A stretch of DNA of 35,973 nucleotides from Deltaproteobacteria bacterium (GCA_024276935.1 JAJRWH010000024.1:1-35973); one strand, 5' to 3'. Positions 1 to 9,379 are shown, counted from the first letter of the stretch. The notes: generated by a model not told the origin, from the letters alone. A program made the numbers and translations.

Positions 1-32
1 GCCACATTACTGTGGTCCTGGCCGTTAAGTAA
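1..32 (+). CDS. rplV: 50S ribosomal protein L22 (3' end only)
   Basis: Only the last nine codons and the TAA stop lie in the window. Read from base 3 they give HITVVLAVK, which fits the C-terminal beta strand of L22 (typically SHITVVL...). L22 lines the peptide exit tunnel and always precedes rpsC in the S10 operon, which supports the call. The gene starts outside the window. Confidence 0.85.
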   Translation, partial: HITVVLAVK

Positions 33-38
33 GACGTC

Positions 39-48
39 AAGGAGGTGA
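39..48 (+). promoter_or_regulatory. Very strong Shine-Dalgarno of rpsC
   Basis: AAGGAGGTGA is complementary to ten consecutive bases of the usual 16S rRNA 3' end (TCACCTCCTT). It lies seven bases before the TTG chosen as the rpsC start and therefore decides that start. The long pairing may offset the weak TTG initiator. Confidence 0.85.
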
Positions 49-52
49 CCCG

Positions 53-697
53 TTGGGCCAGAAAGTACATCCGATAGGATTTCGTCTCGGGATTAACCGG
101 ACCTGGGAATCCAGGTGGTATGCCGATACCGATTACAGCGAGAAGTTGCATGCAGATCTGAAGTTGCGCAATTTTCTCAAGAAGCGTCTTTTTCATGCCG
201 GGATTTCCAAGATCGAGCTGGAGCGTGCAGCCAGTAAAGTAAAGATCAATATCTTTGCTGCTCGTCCAGGAATCATCATCGGTAAGAAAGGGGCAGAGGT
301 TGAGGAGCTCAAGCGTGATCTTGCCAAGCTGACCGATGACGAGTGCTTTATCAATATCCAGGAAGTTCGTAAGCCTGAAGTTGATGCTCAACTGGTTGCC
401 GAGAATGTCGCATTGCAGATGATGCGGCGGGTTGCATTTCGTCGTGCCATGAAACGCAGTGTCAGCATGGCGCTGAAATTTGGAGCTCAGGGGATCAAGA
501 TAGAGTGCTCTGGACGTCTTGGCGGAGCTGAGATGAGCCGTCGCGAGTGGTACCGTGAAGGCCGGGTGCCTCTGCACACCCTGCGTGCCGATATCGACTA
601 TGGCTTTGCCGAAGCCAAAACCACTTATGGAATTATCGGTGTCAAGGTCCTCATCTTCAAAGGTGAAGTCTTTGGCAAGGATCAGCCCGCTGGCTGA
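53..697 (+). CDS. rpsC: 30S ribosomal protein S3
   Basis: S3 is a small-subunit head protein that binds 16S rRNA and forms part of the mRNA entry site. The product is 214 aa, a normal length. It opens with [12 protein letters not shown], the S3 N-terminal signature, and carries a type-2 KH domain whose GxxG loop is GKKG at residues 77-80. The C-terminal domain follows with [16 protein letters not shown]. Initiation is at TTG, supported by the ten-base Shine-Dalgarno just upstream. It sits 20 bp after rplV and 18 bp before rplP in the S10 operon and is surely cotranscribed. Confidence 0.98.
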   Translation: MGQKVHPIGFRLGINRTWESRWYADTDYSEKLHADLKLRNFLKKRLFHAGISKIELERAASKVKINIFAARPGIIIGKKGAEVEELKRDLAKLTDDECFINIQEVRKPEVDAQLVAENVALQMMRRVAFRRAMKRSVSMALKFGAQGIKIECSGRLGGAEMSRREWYREGRVPLHTLRADIDYGFAEAKTTYGIIGVKVLIFKGEVFGKDQPAG

Positions 698-715
698 TAG
701 CAGGAGTTTTACACC

Positions 716-1141
716 ATGTTAATGCCGAAGAAGGTTAAACGCAGGAAGCAATTTACTGGTCGCATGAAAGGCCAGGCCACCCGTGGTACAGAAGTAAACT
801 TCGGGGATTTTGGCTTACAGGCCCTTGAGTGCGGCTGGCTTTCATCGCGTCAGATTGAGGCTGCCCGACGTGCTATGACTCGCTATATCAAGCGGGGAGG
901 AAAGATCTGGATACGGACTTTCCCTCATAAGCCGTTGACCAGCAAGCCGGCTGAAACCCGGATGGGTAAAGGAAAAGGCTCACCTGAAAAGTGGGTTGCA
1001 GTGGTCAAGCCTGGACACGTGATCTACGAAATGCAGGGTGTCGACGAGGATGTCGCGCGTGAGGCTTTCCGCCTGGCTGCTCACAAGCTGCCGATGAAAA
1101 CCAAGTTTGTGAAAAGAGAGGCAGGGACCGATGAAGGCTAG
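716..1141 (+). CDS. rplP: 50S ribosomal protein L16
   Basis: L16 binds 23S rRNA next to the A-site and contributes to tRNA placement. The 141-aa product starts [12 protein letters not shown] and contains the family stretches [10 protein letters not shown] and [13 protein letters not shown]. The ATG at 716 is preferred over the in-frame ATG at 722 because MLMPKK is the usual family start and CAGGAG lies at a suitable distance. The gene overlaps the start of rpmC by 11 bp, which implies translational coupling. Confidence 0.98.
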   Translation: MLMPKKVKRRKQFTGRMKGQATRGTEVNFGDFGLQALECGWLSSRQIEAARRAMTRYIKRGGKIWIRTFPHKPLTSKPAETRMGKGKGSPEKWVAVVKPGHVIYEMQGVDEDVAREAFRLAAHKLPMKTKFVKREAGTDEG

Positions 1142-1322
1142 TGAAATCAGAGACCTCAGTGTAGAGGAATTGGAATCCAAAGCGTCCGAGCTTGAGCAGG
1201 AGCTGTTCAATCTTCGCTTTCAACTTCATACCGGACACCTTGAGAATTCAGCCAGGTTGTCCCAAATTCGTAAGGATGTCGCCCGCGTCAAGACTGTCCT
1301 GAATCAGAAACTTGATGCCTGA
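1131..1322 (+). CDS. rpmC: 50S ribosomal protein L29
   Basis: L29 is a small two-helix protein at the exit-tunnel rim, where it helps form the docking platform for SRP and trigger factor. The 63-aa product begins [14 protein letters not shown] and includes [15 protein letters not shown], both characteristic of L29. The start lies inside the end of rplP (11-bp overlap) with GAGGCAGGGA just upstream. Position between rplP and rpsQ is the universal order. Confidence 0.97.
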   Translation: MKASEIRDLSVEELESKASELEQELFNLRFQLHTGHLENSARLSQIRKDVARVKTVLNQKLDA

Positions 1323-1335
1323 GGTGAGGGAAACA

Positions 1336-1617
1336 ATGGACAAGCAACGAGGAAACCGGAGAACCCGGATTGGTGTTGTGGTGAGTGACAAGATGGATAA
1401 AACCGTCGTTGTTCGCGTAGACCGCATTGTCAAACACAAGATTTACAAGAAGTTCATCAAACGCAAGGTCAACTGTAAAGCTCATGATGAGAACAACAGT
1501 TGCGGCGTCGGTGATAAGGTGCTGATCGTCGAGACTCGGCCTTTGTCGAAAGACAAGCGCTGGCGGGTGCGTGAAGTTCTTGAAAAAGCCGTTACTGCTT
1601 ATGAGAACGAACCATGA
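1336..1617 (+). CDS. rpsQ: 30S ribosomal protein S17
   Basis: S17 is a primary 16S rRNA-binding protein with an OB fold. From the ATG at 1336 the product is 93 aa: [13 protein letters not shown], then [14 protein letters not shown], and [13 protein letters not shown] near the end, all standard S17 segments. An in-frame ATG at 1312 would overlap the rpmC stop region and add eight residues absent from the family. GAGGTGAGGG lies directly before 1336, so the shorter form is chosen. Its stop overlaps the rplN start (ATGA). Confidence 0.96.
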   Translation: MDKQRGNRRTRIGVVVSDKMDKTVVVRVDRIVKHKIYKKFIKRKVNCKAHDENNSCGVGDKVLIVETRPLSKDKRWRVREVLEKAVTAYENEP

Positions 1618-1982
1618 TTCAGATGCAGACCATGCTCAGCGTGGCTGATAACTCCGGTGCCAAGAAGCTTTGTTGTATCAAGGTCCCCGGTGGCTCGAAA
1701 CGTAAATACGCAGGCATCGGCGATATTATTATTTGCAGTGTCAAGGAAGCTCTGCCGAATTCAAAAGTGAAAAAAGGTGATGTTGTACGGGCCGTAATCG
1801 TACGCACCGCCAAGGAAGTCCGTCGCAGTGACGGCTCCTATATTCGCTTTGACAACAATTCGGCGGTCGTTGTCAATGCAGGGAATGATCCGGTCGGTAC
1901 CCGTATCTTCGGTCCGGTTGCACGAGAGTTGCGGGCCCGCCAGTTTATGAAAATTGTTTCGCTGGCCCCGGAAGTCCTTTAA
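1614..1982 (+). CDS. rplN: 50S ribosomal protein L14
   Basis: L14 binds 23S rRNA at the subunit interface and is part of bridge B8. The 122-aa product is full length, starting [18 protein letters not shown] and ending [23 protein letters not shown]. The ATG overlaps the stop of rpsQ by four bases (ATGA), a translational-coupling arrangement that explains the absence of an independent strong ribosome-binding site. Confidence 0.98.
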   Translation: MIQMQTMLSVADNSGAKKLCCIKVPGGSKRKYAGIGDIIICSVKEALPNSKVKKGDVVRAVIVRTAKEVRRSDGSYIRFDNNSAVVVNAGNDPVGTRIFGPVARELRARQFMKIVSLAPEVL

Positions 1983-2008
1983 TAGAAGAGCGTTGGAGAT
2001 ACAGACCG

Positions 2009-2338
2009 ATGGCAACAGTTAAGCTGCATGTCAAAAAAGATGACATGGTGAAAGTGATAGCGGGCAAGGAAAAAGGCAAAACGGGTAAAGTTTTGCGTGT
2101 TTTCCCTGCAAAAAAGCGGGTCGTGATTGAAAGCCTTAATATGGTTAAGCGACACACCCGTCCAACTCAACTCAGCCCGGAGGGCGGAATTGTTGAGAAG
2201 GAAGCGGCTCTCAGTGTGTCAAATGTCATGTTGGTTTGCGCTTCGTGTGGCGAAGCGACCAGAACCGGCATCCGCACCCTCGAAGATGACAGCAGAGTTC
2301 GTTACTGCAAAAAATGTAACGAAATCGTAGATAAGTAA
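2009..2338 (+). CDS. rplX: 50S ribosomal protein L24, zinc-ribbon form
   Basis: L24 is an assembly-initiating 23S rRNA-binding protein with an N-terminal KOW motif, here around residues 12-40 ([16 protein letters not shown]). The product is 109 aa. The C-terminal part keeps two cysteine pairs, C77-x2-C80 and C100-x2-C103, forming a probable zinc ribbon as in many non-gammaproteobacterial L24 proteins. Zinc binding is inferred from the spacing. The gene lies 26 bp after rplN and 11 bp before rplE. Confidence 0.97.
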   Translation: MATVKLHVKKDDMVKVIAGKEKGKTGKVLRVFPAKKRVVIESLNMVKRHTRPTQLSPEGGIVEKEAALSVSNVMLVCASCGEATRTGIRTLEDDSRVRYCKKCNEIVDK

Positions 2339-2349
2339 CGGAGAGTTCG

Positions 2350-2889
2350 ATGGCCAGGTTGAAACAGGCGTATCAGCAGGAGCAGGTTCCTGCCCTGATG
2401 AAAGAGTTCCAGTATCGGAACGTAATGGAAGTCCCCAGGATCGAGAAGGTTGTCCTCAATATGGGGCTGGGTGAAGCTATCCAGAATCCCAAACTGCTTG
2501 AGTCGGCAGTTGAGGAATTGAATGCGATTACCGGGCAGAAAGCAGTAATTACTCGCGCCAAACGGTCGATTGCAGGGTTCAAGCTTCGCGAGGAAATGGC
2601 GATTGGTGCCTGTGTCACCTTGCGTCAGGACCGCGCCTGGGAATTCCTCGATCGTTTGATCAACGTGGCCTTGCCTCGTGTTCGTGACTTCAAAGGTATT
2701 TCCGGTAAAGCATTTGATGGTCGCGGCAATTACACTCTCGGTGTTCGGGAGCAGTTGATCTTTCCGGAGATTGATCTTGACAAGATCGCCAAGGTCTCCG
2801 GGTTGAATATCACTATTGTAACGACAGCCAAAACCGATGAGGAAGGGCGTGCCCTGCTTGCCGGTATGGGAATGCCGTTCCGGAAATAA
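2350..2889 (+). CDS. rplE: 50S ribosomal protein L5
   Basis: L5 binds 5S rRNA in the central protuberance and contacts P-site tRNA. The 179-aa product is the normal bacterial length. Recognisable segments include [30 protein letters not shown] and [19 protein letters not shown]. The ATG is preceded by GGAGAG, and the gene is embedded in the spc part of the cluster between rplX and rpsN. Confidence 0.98.
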   Translation: MARLKQAYQQEQVPALMKEFQYRNVMEVPRIEKVVLNMGLGEAIQNPKLLESAVEELNAITGQKAVITRAKRSIAGFKLREEMAIGACVTLRQDRAWEFLDRLINVALPRVRDFKGISGKAFDGRGNYTLGVREQLIFPEIDLDKIAKVSGLNITIVTTAKTDEEGRALLAGMGMPFRK

Positions 2890-2912
2890 GCATAGGTTAG
2901 CGGAGGATAGTT

Positions 2913-3098
2913 GTGGCTAAGAAGTCGATGATCGCCAAGGCCAAGCGGCCAAAGAAATTTCAGGTTCGCGAGTATAACCGTTGCCCCATTTGCGGTCGTC
3001 CGCGTGCTTATTATCGCAAGTTTGATATGTGCAGAATCTGTCTGCGGAAACTGGCCAATGAGGGAAAACTTCCCGGTGTGGTCAAGTCCAGCTGGTAA
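2913..3098 (+). CDS. rpsN: 30S ribosomal protein S14, type Z (zinc-binding)
   Basis: S14 joins late in 30S head assembly. This is the short 61-aa zinc form (sometimes rpsZ) with C24-x2-C27 and C40-x2-C43, and it ends [11 protein letters not shown], the classic C terminus. The start is GTG at 2913 with CGGAGGA upstream. The C+ form implies dependence on zinc; whether a zinc-independent paralogue exists elsewhere cannot be seen here. Confidence 0.97.
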   Translation: MAKKSMIAKAKRPKKFQVREYNRCPICGRPRAYYRKFDMCRICLRKLANEGKLPGVVKSSW

Positions 3099-3122
3099 CA
3101 GCGTTTAGAAGGAGTACCATCA

Positions 3123-3521
3123 ATGTCAATGACCGATCCGATCGCGGATTTACTGACACGCATTCGAAATGCCGGGATGGCAAAGCACGCAAAGCTTGAC
3201 CTTCCTTCCAGTAACCTGAAGGTTGCTATCAGTGAGGTTCTTAAAGAGCTTGGTTACATCAAGAACTTCAAGACAATTTCTGACAGCAAGCAGGGAATTC
3301 TGCGCATTTATCTTAAGTATGATGAAAACCAGACTCATGTCATTCATGAGATTACGCGCGTTTCAACCCCGGGTTGCCGTGTCTATGTGGGCAAGGATGA
3401 GATCCCGAAGGTCAAGAATGGTCATGGCTGTTCGATCCTTTCGACCTCGAAAGGTGTACTGGATGATGCTGCAGCCCGTCGCGAGCAGATTGGCGGCGAA
3501 GTCATCTGCACTATCTGGTAA
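3123..3521 (+). CDS. rpsH: 30S ribosomal protein S8
   Basis: S8 binds the central domain of 16S rRNA; in enterobacteria it is also the translational repressor of the spc operon (known there, not shown here). The 132-aa product starts [18 protein letters not shown] and ends with the highly conserved [20 protein letters not shown] precedes the ATG. The second ATG (codon 3) is a possible alternative start giving MTDPIAD, as often annotated. Confidence 0.98.
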   Translation: MSMTDPIADLLTRIRNAGMAKHAKLDLPSSNLKVAISEVLKELGYIKNFKTISDSKQGILRIYLKYDENQTHVIHEITRVSTPGCRVYVGKDEIPKVKNGHGCSILSTSKGVLDDAAARREQIGGEVICTIW

Positions 3522-3555
3522 GCAGGTTTAAGAAGAGAGCGTAAGGAGCTTCACC

Positions 3556-4089
3556 ATGTCACGAATCGGAAAACTTCCTGTTGCCATCCCTGCCGGGGTC
3601 AAGGTTTCACTGAACGGCAGCGAGATCAGCGTTCAGGGTGCCAAGGGTACCTTGAAGCAGGTGCTGCCGGAAAGAATGAGTATTGCGGTTGAGGCGGAAC
3701 AGATTGTTGTATCCCGCCCTACAGATAGCAAGCAGGACCTTGCACTCCACGGTTTAACGCGTGCCCTGATCAACAATATGGTTGTTGGTGTCAGCCAGGG
3801 GTTCACCCGCGAGCTTGAGATCAACGGAATCGGTTATCGTGCTGAGATCAGTGGCTCGAAACTTACCATGAGCCTTGGTTATTCTCATCCGGTTGTTTAT
3901 GAGGTTCCGAAAGGGATCGAAATTGAGGTAGAGAAGCAGACTCGAATGCTCGTCAAGGGAATTGACAAGCAGTTGGTCGGTTCTACAGCCGCCAAGATAC
4001 GTTCTTTCCGCAAGCCCGAGCCTTACAAGGGTAAAGGGATCAAGTATGCTGAAGAACGCATCCTGCGCAAAGCTGGTAAGACCGGTTAA
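3556..4089 (+). CDS. rplF: 50S ribosomal protein L6
   Basis: L6 binds helix 97 of 23S rRNA near the factor-binding region. The 177-aa product has the usual duplicated fold: [15 protein letters not shown] at the start, and [18 protein letters not shown] with the conserved basic tail at the end. AAGGAG precedes the ATG. It lies 34 bp after rpsH and 23 bp before rplR. Confidence 0.98.
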   Translation: MSRIGKLPVAIPAGVKVSLNGSEISVQGAKGTLKQVLPERMSIAVEAEQIVVSRPTDSKQDLALHGLTRALINNMVVGVSQGFTRELEINGIGYRAEISGSKLTMSLGYSHPVVYEVPKGIEIEVEKQTRMLVKGIDKQLVGSTAAKIRSFRKPEPYKGKGIKYAEERILRKAGKTG

Positions 4090-4112
4090 GTAATAGTTTA
4101 AGGAGTTTTATC

Positions 4113-4481
4113 GTGAATGTTGCGCAGAACAGAAGACTCGCCCGTCTTAAACGTCAGGCGCGAGTGCGTAAAAAAGTAGTCGGAACGCCTGCTCGTCCGC
4201 GTCTGACAGTATTTCGCAGCGCGAACCACATCTACGCCCAGATCATTGAAGACAGCAAGGGTGAGACCCTGGCTGCCGCATCAACTCTGAGCAAGGATGT
4301 TGCTGACGGGCTGAAATTTAAAGGGAATGTCGAAGCTGCCAAGGCTGTCGGGACTGCAATCGCAAAGCAGGCTCTGGCCAAGGATATCGACACTGTTGTT
4401 TTTGACCGTAATGGCTTTCTGTATCAGGGCCGTGTCCAGGCACTGGCTGATGCAGCTCGCGAAGCCGGCCTGAAGCTCTAA
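4113..4481 (+). CDS. rplR: 50S ribosomal protein L18
   Basis: L18 binds 5S rRNA together with L5. The 122-aa product shows [18 protein letters not shown] at the basic N terminus, [18 protein letters not shown] in the core, and [24 protein letters not shown] at the C terminus. It begins with GTG at 4113, with AAGGAG upstream. Its stop is 12 bp before rpsE. Confidence 0.97.
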   Translation: MNVAQNRRLARLKRQARVRKKVVGTPARPRLTVFRSANHIYAQIIEDSKGETLAAASTLSKDVADGLKFKGNVEAAKAVGTAIAKQALAKDIDTVVFDRNGFLYQGRVQALADAAREAGLKL

Positions 4482-4493
4482 GAGGAGAAGATC

Positions 4494-4979
4494 GTGCAAC
4501 GTACCGATCCGAACGAGATGGAATTGACCGACCGGGTTATTCATATAAACCGGAACTCGAAGGTCGTTAAGGGTGGTCGTCGTTTCAGCTTCTCCGCACT
4601 GGTAGTTGTCGGTGATGGAGCTGGACGAGTTGGTTATGACCTCGGTAAGGCGAAAGAAGTTCCTGAGGCAATTCGCAAGGGTGTTGAGAAGGCACGGAAG
4701 AGTCTGATCAGTGTTCCCCTTGAAGGAACGACAATTCCTTACGATGTAATTGGCAAGTTTGGTGCCGGCAAGGTGCTGCTCAAACCGGCATCAGAAGGTA
4801 CCGGTGTTATTGCTGGTGGTGCTGTTCGCCCGGTTCTTGAGGCTGTCGGCATCCACAACATCCTGACCAAGTGCCTGGGATCCAACAATCCTCACAATGT
4901 GGTCAAGGCAACCTTTGATGCCCTGAAAATGCTCAGGAGCCCGGCTGAAATTAGATCTCGTCGCGGATTGACCGAGTAG
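4494..4979 (+). CDS. rpsE: 30S ribosomal protein S5
   Basis: S5 lies at the mRNA entry site and affects decoding fidelity. The 161-aa product has the N-terminal double-stranded-RNA-binding fold ([21 protein letters not shown]) followed by the C-terminal domain ([17 protein letters not shown] and [13 protein letters not shown]). GTG start at 4494 with AGAGGAG upstream. The short gap to rplR and the order rplR-rpsE-rpmD are standard. Confidence 0.98.
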   Translation: MQRTDPNEMELTDRVIHINRNSKVVKGGRRFSFSALVVVGDGAGRVGYDLGKAKEVPEAIRKGVEKARKSLISVPLEGTTIPYDVIGKFGAGKVLLKPASEGTGVIAGGAVRPVLEAVGIHNILTKCLGSNNPHNVVKATFDALKMLRSPAEIRSRRGLTE

Positions 4980-5011
4980 ATCTGTTCAAGGGCAATGCAA
5001 GGAGATGAGCC

Positions 5012-5191
5012 ATGGCGGCTGAAGTAAAAATAACTCTGAAGAAAAGTCCAATCGGGCGTGCTGCCTATTTTGGCAAGGTGCTTAAAGGACTTGGACTTAA
5101 CAAGTTGCAACAAACTGTTTGCCTTAAGGATACTCCAGAAGTTCGTGGAATGATCCGCAAGGTAGAGCATATGGTTGTTGTTGAAGATTGA
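5012..5191 (+). CDS. rpmD: 50S ribosomal protein L30
   Basis: This 59-aa gene is easily missed because it is short. From the ATG at 5012 it reads [16 protein letters not shown], then [13 protein letters not shown] and a C-terminal half with [12 protein letters not shown]. The SPIG, LGL and MI.KV.H.V segments are the L30 signature. GCAAGGAGATG precedes the start. Position between rpsE and rplO is the canonical L30 place. L30 is a 23S rRNA-binding protein found in most but not all bacteria. Confidence 0.96.
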   Translation: MAAEVKITLKKSPIGRAAYFGKVLKGLGLNKLQQTVCLKDTPEVRGMIRKVEHMVVVED

Positions 5192-5211
5192 ACTACATAG
5201 AGGACTGCACG

Positions 5212-5652
5212 ATGGATTTAAGTAATCTGCAACCGGCTCCCGGTTCAACAAAAAATAGAAAACGCATCGGTCGTGGTCCCGGTTCCGGCAAGGGTAAGAC
5301 CTCCGGTAAGGGGCATAAGGGACAGAACGCTCGCAGTGGCGGTGGTGTCAAGCCCGGTTTCGAGGGTGGTCAGATGCCTTTGCAACGTCGTCTGCCGAAG
5401 CGTGGTTTCACCCCGTTGAGTCGTAAGGAATATGCTCTGGTCAATCTTGGTGACCTTGAGTCCTTTGACGCCGGAAGTACGATCGGTCTTGAGGCCTATG
5501 CAAACGCTGGTCTGGTAAGCCGACTGAAAGATGGTGTCAAGGTACTTGCTGACGGTGAGTTGACCAAGGCCCTGACTGTCCAGGCACATAAATTCAGCAA
5601 GTCAGCAGTGGCCAAAATTGAGGCAGCTGGCGGCAAGGTTGAGGTGATCTGA
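5212..5652 (+). CDS. rplO: 50S ribosomal protein L15
   Basis: L15 is a late-assembly 23S rRNA-binding protein. From the ATG at 5212 the product is 146 aa, starting [12 protein letters not shown] and followed by the glycine/basic-rich extension ([20 protein letters not shown]) typical of L15; the globular C-terminal half ends AAGGKVEVI. An in-frame ATG at 5188 would overlap rpmD and add eight unconserved residues, while GAGGA lies in place for 5212. secY follows one base after the stop. Confidence 0.97.
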   Translation: MDLSNLQPAPGSTKNRKRIGRGPGSGKGKTSGKGHKGQNARSGGGVKPGFEGGQMPLQRRLPKRGFTPLSRKEYALVNLGDLESFDAGSTIGLEAYANAGLVSRLKDGVKVLADGELTKALTVQAHKFSKSAVAKIEAAGGKVEVI

Positions 5653-5653
5653 C

Positions 5654-6964
5654 GTGTGGACTACGCTGCAGAATATCTTCGTTATCCCTGAACTGCGGCG
5701 GCGCATCCTCTTTACCCTGGGGATGCTTGCTGTCTACCGTGTCGGTTGTCATGTCCCGACACCCGGGATTGACGCGCAGGTACTGGCCAAGTTTTTTGAA
5801 GGAACAGAAGGTACTCTGCTTGGCATGGTCAGTGCGTTCACCGGTGGTGCTTTGCAACGAATGACGGTATTTGCTCTTGGAATAATGCCGTATATCAGTT
5901 CGTCAATTATTCTGCAGTTGCTGACAGTCGTTTTTGAGCCGATTGAAAAGCTCTCGAAAGAGGGTGAGGCCGGGCGACGTAAAATTACTCAATATACGCG
6001 TTATGGCACCATTGCTCTGGCGATTGTTCAGGGAGCTGGTATTGCCGTTGGTTTGCAGACCATGTCGGGTCCGGCAGGTGAGTTGGTTGTCCCGAATCCG
6101 GGAACGCCTTTTATCCTGATGACGGTTTTGACCCTGACTGCAGGGACTGCTTTTATCATGTGGTTGGGTGAACAGATTACCGAACGCGGTATCGGCAACG
6201 GTATTTCACTGATCATCTTTGCCGGGATCATCGCCGGAACTCCGTCAGCGATCGTGAACTCCTTGCGTTTGCTCGATACGGGTGCCATGACACCGACCGT
6301 GATGCTCTTCATCCTGTTGTTAATGGTTGCGGTAGTCGCTGCGATCGTTTTCATGGAGCGTGCCCAGCGTCGTGTCCCCATTCACTATGCCAAGCGAGTT
6401 GTCGGCATGCGTAATATGGGTGGACAGGCCAGTCACTTACCCTTGAAAATAAATATGGCCGGAGTTATCCCGCCAATTTTCGCCAGTTCGATTATCATGT
6501 TCCCGGCTACAGTCGCGAATCTGATTGATATCCCCTGGGTTCAGTCGGTTGCTGCGGTGATGACGCCGGGACACTGGATCTACAACCTTTTTTATGTTGC
6601 ATTTATCGTTTTCTTCTGCTACTTCTACACGGCTGTAACGTTCAACCCGGTGAATGTGGCTGAAAACGTCAAGAATCAGGGCGGGTTTATCCCCGGAATC
6701 CGGCCCGGTAAAGAGACAGCTGATTACCTTGATACGGTACTCGGGAGGTTGACTTTTGCCGGAGCTATTTATGTGTCTGCTGTTTGTGTGCTGCCGACAT
6801 TTATGATCAGCAAGTTCAACGTTCCATTCTTCTTTGGCGGAACGTCCTTGTTGATCGTGGTAGGTGTCGGGATGGATACAGCCTCTCAGATTGAGGCACA
6901 TCTGATTTCACGATCTTATGAAGGATTTATGAAGGGTGTGTCGCTCAAGGGGCGCCACGGTTGA
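5654..6964 (+). CDS. secY: Protein translocase subunit SecY
   Basis: SecY is the channel subunit of the SecYEG translocon in the inner membrane. The 436-aa product has about ten hydrophobic segments. Landmarks are the first helix near residues 18-35, the plug/TM2 region around TGGALQRMTVFALGIMPYIS, and the cytosolic loops with FMERAQRRVPI and GGFIPGIRPG. Start is GTG at 5654, directly after the rplO stop, with GAGGTGAT inside the end of rplO acting as ribosome-binding site. secY between rplO and adk is a widespread order that ties translocon supply to ribosome synthesis. Confidence 0.98.
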   Translation: MWTTLQNIFVIPELRRRILFTLGMLAVYRVGCHVPTPGIDAQVLAKFFEGTEGTLLGMVSAFTGGALQRMTVFALGIMPYISSSIILQLLTVVFEPIEKLSKEGEAGRRKITQYTRYGTIALAIVQGAGIAVGLQTMSGPAGELVVPNPGTPFILMTVLTLTAGTAFIMWLGEQITERGIGNGISLIIFAGIIAGTPSAIVNSLRLLDTGAMTPTVMLFILLLMVAVVAAIVFMERAQRRVPIHYAKRVVGMRNMGGQASHLPLKINMAGVIPPIFASSIIMFPATVANLIDIPWVQSVAAVMTPGHWIYNLFYVAFIVFFCYFYTAVTFNPVNVAENVKNQGGFIPGIRPGKETADYLDTVLGRLTFAGAIYVSAVCVLPTFMISKFNVPFFFGGTSLLIVVGVGMDTASQIEAHLISRSYEGFMKGVSLKGRHG

Positions 6965-6980
6965 TTGAGGGTCTTCAACG

Positions 6981-7628
6981 ATGAAATTGATTCTGCTTGG
7001 CCCCCCAGGAGCCGGGAAAGGCACCCAGGCCGCACAGTTGGTTGAACGTTTTTCCATTCCTCAGGTTTCAACAGGTGACATGCTCCGGGCTGCGGTTCGT
7101 GAGCAGACTCCGATGGGCTTGAAAGCCAAAGAGTTTATGGACAAGGGCGCCCTGGTTACCGATGAGGTTGTTATCGGTATTGTCCGTGAGCGTTTACAGC
7201 AGCCGGATTGCGAGTCAGGATTTATTCTGGATGGTTTTCCGCGCACTGTGCCTCAGGCCGATGCTCTTGCAGAGACACTTTCAGTGTTGGGCAAGGATCT
7301 TGATGCCGTTATCTCGCTACACGTAGAGACCGATGCGCTGGTTGAGCGTCTGGTTGGTCGTCGTTCCTGTCGGGGATGTGGTCGTGGATTCCATATTTCT
7401 TTCGATCCTCCGGCCAAAGAAGGTGTCTGCGACAGTTGTGGTGGCGAGCTTTTTCAGCGTGATGATGACAAGGAAGAAACCATCCGTAAGCGGATGGAGG
7501 TCTATCATCAGCAAACGGTTCCCCTGGAGAACTACTATCGTCAGGCGGGCCTGCTCAAGGCTGTTGACGGTATGGCTCCGATAGCCGAGGTTCAGCAGCA
7601 GGTACTCGGTATATTGCAGGCCCTTTGA
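6981..7628 (+). CDS. adk: Adenylate kinase, long form with zinc lid
   Basis: The enzyme interconverts ATP + AMP and 2 ADP in the cytoplasm. The 215-aa product is a long-form Adk. The P-loop is GPPGAGKGT at residues 7-15, the AMP-binding region includes STGDMLR (30-36), and DGFPRT is at 84-89. The LID carries C130-x2-C133 and C150-x2-C153, the four-cysteine structural zinc site common outside enterobacteria. It sits 16 bp after secY and ends one base before the map GTG, so all three are cotranscribed. Confidence 0.98.
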   Translation: MKLILLGPPGAGKGTQAAQLVERFSIPQVSTGDMLRAAVREQTPMGLKAKEFMDKGALVTDEVVIGIVRERLQQPDCESGFILDGFPRTVPQADALAETLSVLGKDLDAVISLHVETDALVERLVGRRSCRGCGRGFHISFDPPAKEGVCDSCGGELFQRDDDKEETIRKRMEVYHQQTVPLENYYRQAGLLKAVDGMAPIAEVQQQVLGILQAL

Positions 7629-7629
7629 C

Positions 7630-8376
7630 GTGATTGTTGTCAAGTCTTCGGCTGAACTGGAGCGGATGCGACGTTCTGGACGAATGGTGGCTGAAGTTCT
7701 TGAGATGATGCGGCAAAAGGTTGCCCCGGGTGTGACAACTCTGGAGTTGAATCGCCTGGCTGAAGATCAGTGTAAAAAATGGAAAGCAAAACCGGCCTTC
7801 AAGGGCTATGGCGGCTTCCCATATACAATATGTGCGTCACCCAATGACAGGGTTGTTCACGGGTTCCCCAATGCGGATCCGCTGCAAGAGGGCGATATCA
7901 TCAGTATCGACTTTGGCTTGATTGCAGATGGATTCTATGGTGATTCGGCAGTTACTCTGGCAGTTGGTGAGATTGACAGTGCAACACAGCGTTTGCTCAG
8001 TGTAACCAAGCAGTCACTGGATGATGGTATTGCTGCTGCGGTGAATGGCGGGCGCTTGTCGGATATCTCCCACGCGGTTCAATTGCGTGCAGAGGGAGCC
8101 GGTTACGGAGTTGTTCGAGAATTTGTTGGCCATGGAATCGGTCGGGCCCTGCATGAAGACCCGCAGATTCCCAATTATGGTCCTGCTGGTCGTGGTCCGC
8201 TGTTGAAGGCGGGGATGACATTGGCGATTGAACCGATGATCAATGCTGGAAGCCCGGCGGTTAAGGTTCTGGATGACGGTTGGACTGCCGTAACCTTGGA
8301 TGGTGGGAGATCAGCCCACTTTGAACATACGGTTGTCGTTACTGAAAATGGTCCGGAAATATTGACCAGACTTTAA
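7630..8376 (+). CDS. map: Methionine aminopeptidase, type I
   Basis: It removes the initiator methionine from nascent proteins. The 248-aa product belongs to the M24A family; the five metal ligands are visible as D94 (IDFG), D105 (GDSA), H168 (GHGIG), E201 (EPM) and E232 (FEHT), and H77 in VVHG is the conserved substrate-side histidine. It is a bare catalytic domain without an N-terminal zinc extension. GTG start at 7630, one base after adk, with no clear ribosome-binding site of its own, suggesting coupling. Confidence 0.97.
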   Translation: MIVVKSSAELERMRRSGRMVAEVLEMMRQKVAPGVTTLELNRLAEDQCKKWKAKPAFKGYGGFPYTICASPNDRVVHGFPNADPLQEGDIISIDFGLIADGFYGDSAVTLAVGEIDSATQRLLSVTKQSLDDGIAAAVNGGRLSDISHAVQLRAEGAGYGVVREFVGHGIGRALHEDPQIPNYGPAGRGPLLKAGMTLAIEPMINAGSPAVKVLDDGWTAVTLDGGRSAHFEHTVVVTENGPEILTRL

Positions 8377-8451
8377 ATTGTTCGCCATCACAGCTCAGTG
8401 CAGGTTAGTGGGATGGCAGAAGTAACAAGATCAAGGAAAAGGATCTGAAGG
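8377..8451 (+). other. map-rpmJ spacer without infA
   Basis: This 75-bp gap is the longest inside the ribosomal cluster. Many bacteria carry infA (IF-1, about 72 codons) at this point, and none fits here. I see no terminator and no convincing promoter. AAGGATCTGAAGG at the end provides the rpmJ ribosome-binding site. Confidence 0.7.
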
Positions 8452-8565
8452 ATGAAGGTTAGAGCCTCAGTTAAAAAGATCTGTGATAAGTGCAAAGTAA
8501 TCAAGCGTAAAGGGGTTGTGCGGATTATCTGCGAAAATCCCAAGCATAAGCAAAGACAGGGATAG
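8452..8565 (+). CDS. rpmJ: 50S ribosomal protein L36, zinc form
   Basis: A 37-codon gene, too short for most length cut-offs, giving [14 protein letters not shown], then [22 protein letters not shown]. This is a textbook L36. The zinc ligands C11, C14, C27 and H32 are all present, so it is the C+ form. L36 helps organise domain structure in 23S rRNA. It starts at the ATG at 8452 and is followed 19 bp later by rpsM, as usual. Confidence 0.97.
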   Translation: MKVRASVKKICDKCKVIKRKGVVRIICENPKHKQRQG

Positions 8566-8584
8566 ACCCTAGGAGGACAGGACA

Positions 8585-8953
8585 TTGGCACGTATTGCTG
8601 GAGTCGATTTGCCGCGCAACAAGCGTATTGAAGTTGCTATGACCTATATTTTTGGTATTGGTCGTACCTCTTCGCAGAAGATTCTTGCGTCTGCGGGCGT
8701 GGATCTGAATACACGCACTGACGACCTGACTGAAGCCGAACTGGCGAAAATTCGGGAGATTGTTGGTGCAGACTATCGCATTGAGGGTGACCTTCGTCGT
8801 GAGGTGACCATGAATATCAAACGGTTGATGGACCTGGGTTGCTATCGTGGCCTGCGTCATCGTCGAGGGCTCCCCTGTCGAGGTCAGAAGACCAAGACAA
8901 ATGCCCGGACCCGTAAAGGGCCCAAGAAAACCGTAGCCGGCAAGAAAAAGTAA
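8585..8953 (+). CDS. rpsM: 30S ribosomal protein S13
   Basis: S13 sits at the top of the 30S head and forms intersubunit bridges and P-tRNA contacts. The 122-aa product shows [20 protein letters not shown] at the start and [20 protein letters not shown] in the conserved C-terminal part, then a basic tail ending KKK. Start is TTG at 8585 with TAGGAGGACAG upstream. It begins the alpha-operon segment rpsM-rpsK-rpsD-rpoA-rplQ. Confidence 0.97.
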   Translation: MARIAGVDLPRNKRIEVAMTYIFGIGRTSSQKILASAGVDLNTRTDDLTEAELAKIREIVGADYRIEGDLRREVTMNIKRLMDLGCYRGLRHRRGLPCRGQKTKTNARTRKGPKKTVAGKKK

Positions 8954-8965
8954 GCGGGAGATACC

Positions 8966-9361
8966 ATGGCTAAGTCGGGTAAAAGAGTTGTCAGAAAGAA
9001 GGTTGAAAAGAAGAATATTGCACGCGGCGTCGCGCATATTCAAGCAACCTTCAATAATACGATTATCACCATTTGTGACCCTGCCGGGAACGTGATCGCC
9101 TGGTCTACTTCCGGGGCCAAGGGTTTTAAGGGCTCACGTAAAAGTACTCCTTTTGCTGCGCAGATGGCTGCGGAAGAGGCAGCGAACAAGGCGAAGGAGC
9201 ACGGGATGAGGTCGGTAGAGGCTTATGTTAAAGGACCGGGGAGTGGCCGTGAGTCTGCCCTGCGTGCCCTGTCTCTGGCGGGTCTGACTGTTACCATGAT
9301 CAAGGATGTGACCCCCATCCCTCATAACGGTTGTCGTCCGCCGAAACGTCGTCGCGTTTAA
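8966..9361 (+). CDS. rpsK: 30S ribosomal protein S11
   Basis: S11 lies on the platform of the 30S subunit near the E-site mRNA. The 131-aa product contains [31 protein letters not shown] and the C-terminal signature [27 protein letters not shown] precedes the ATG. It lies 12 bp after rpsM and 18 bp before rpsD. Confidence 0.98.
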   Translation: MAKSGKRVVRKKVEKKNIARGVAHIQATFNNTIITICDPAGNVIAWSTSGAKGFKGSRKSTPFAAQMAAEEAANKAKEHGMRSVEAYVKGPGSGRESALRALSLAGLTVTMIKDVTPIPHNGCRPPKRRRV

Positions 9362-9379
9362 GCGGTAAGGAGGAAGAAG

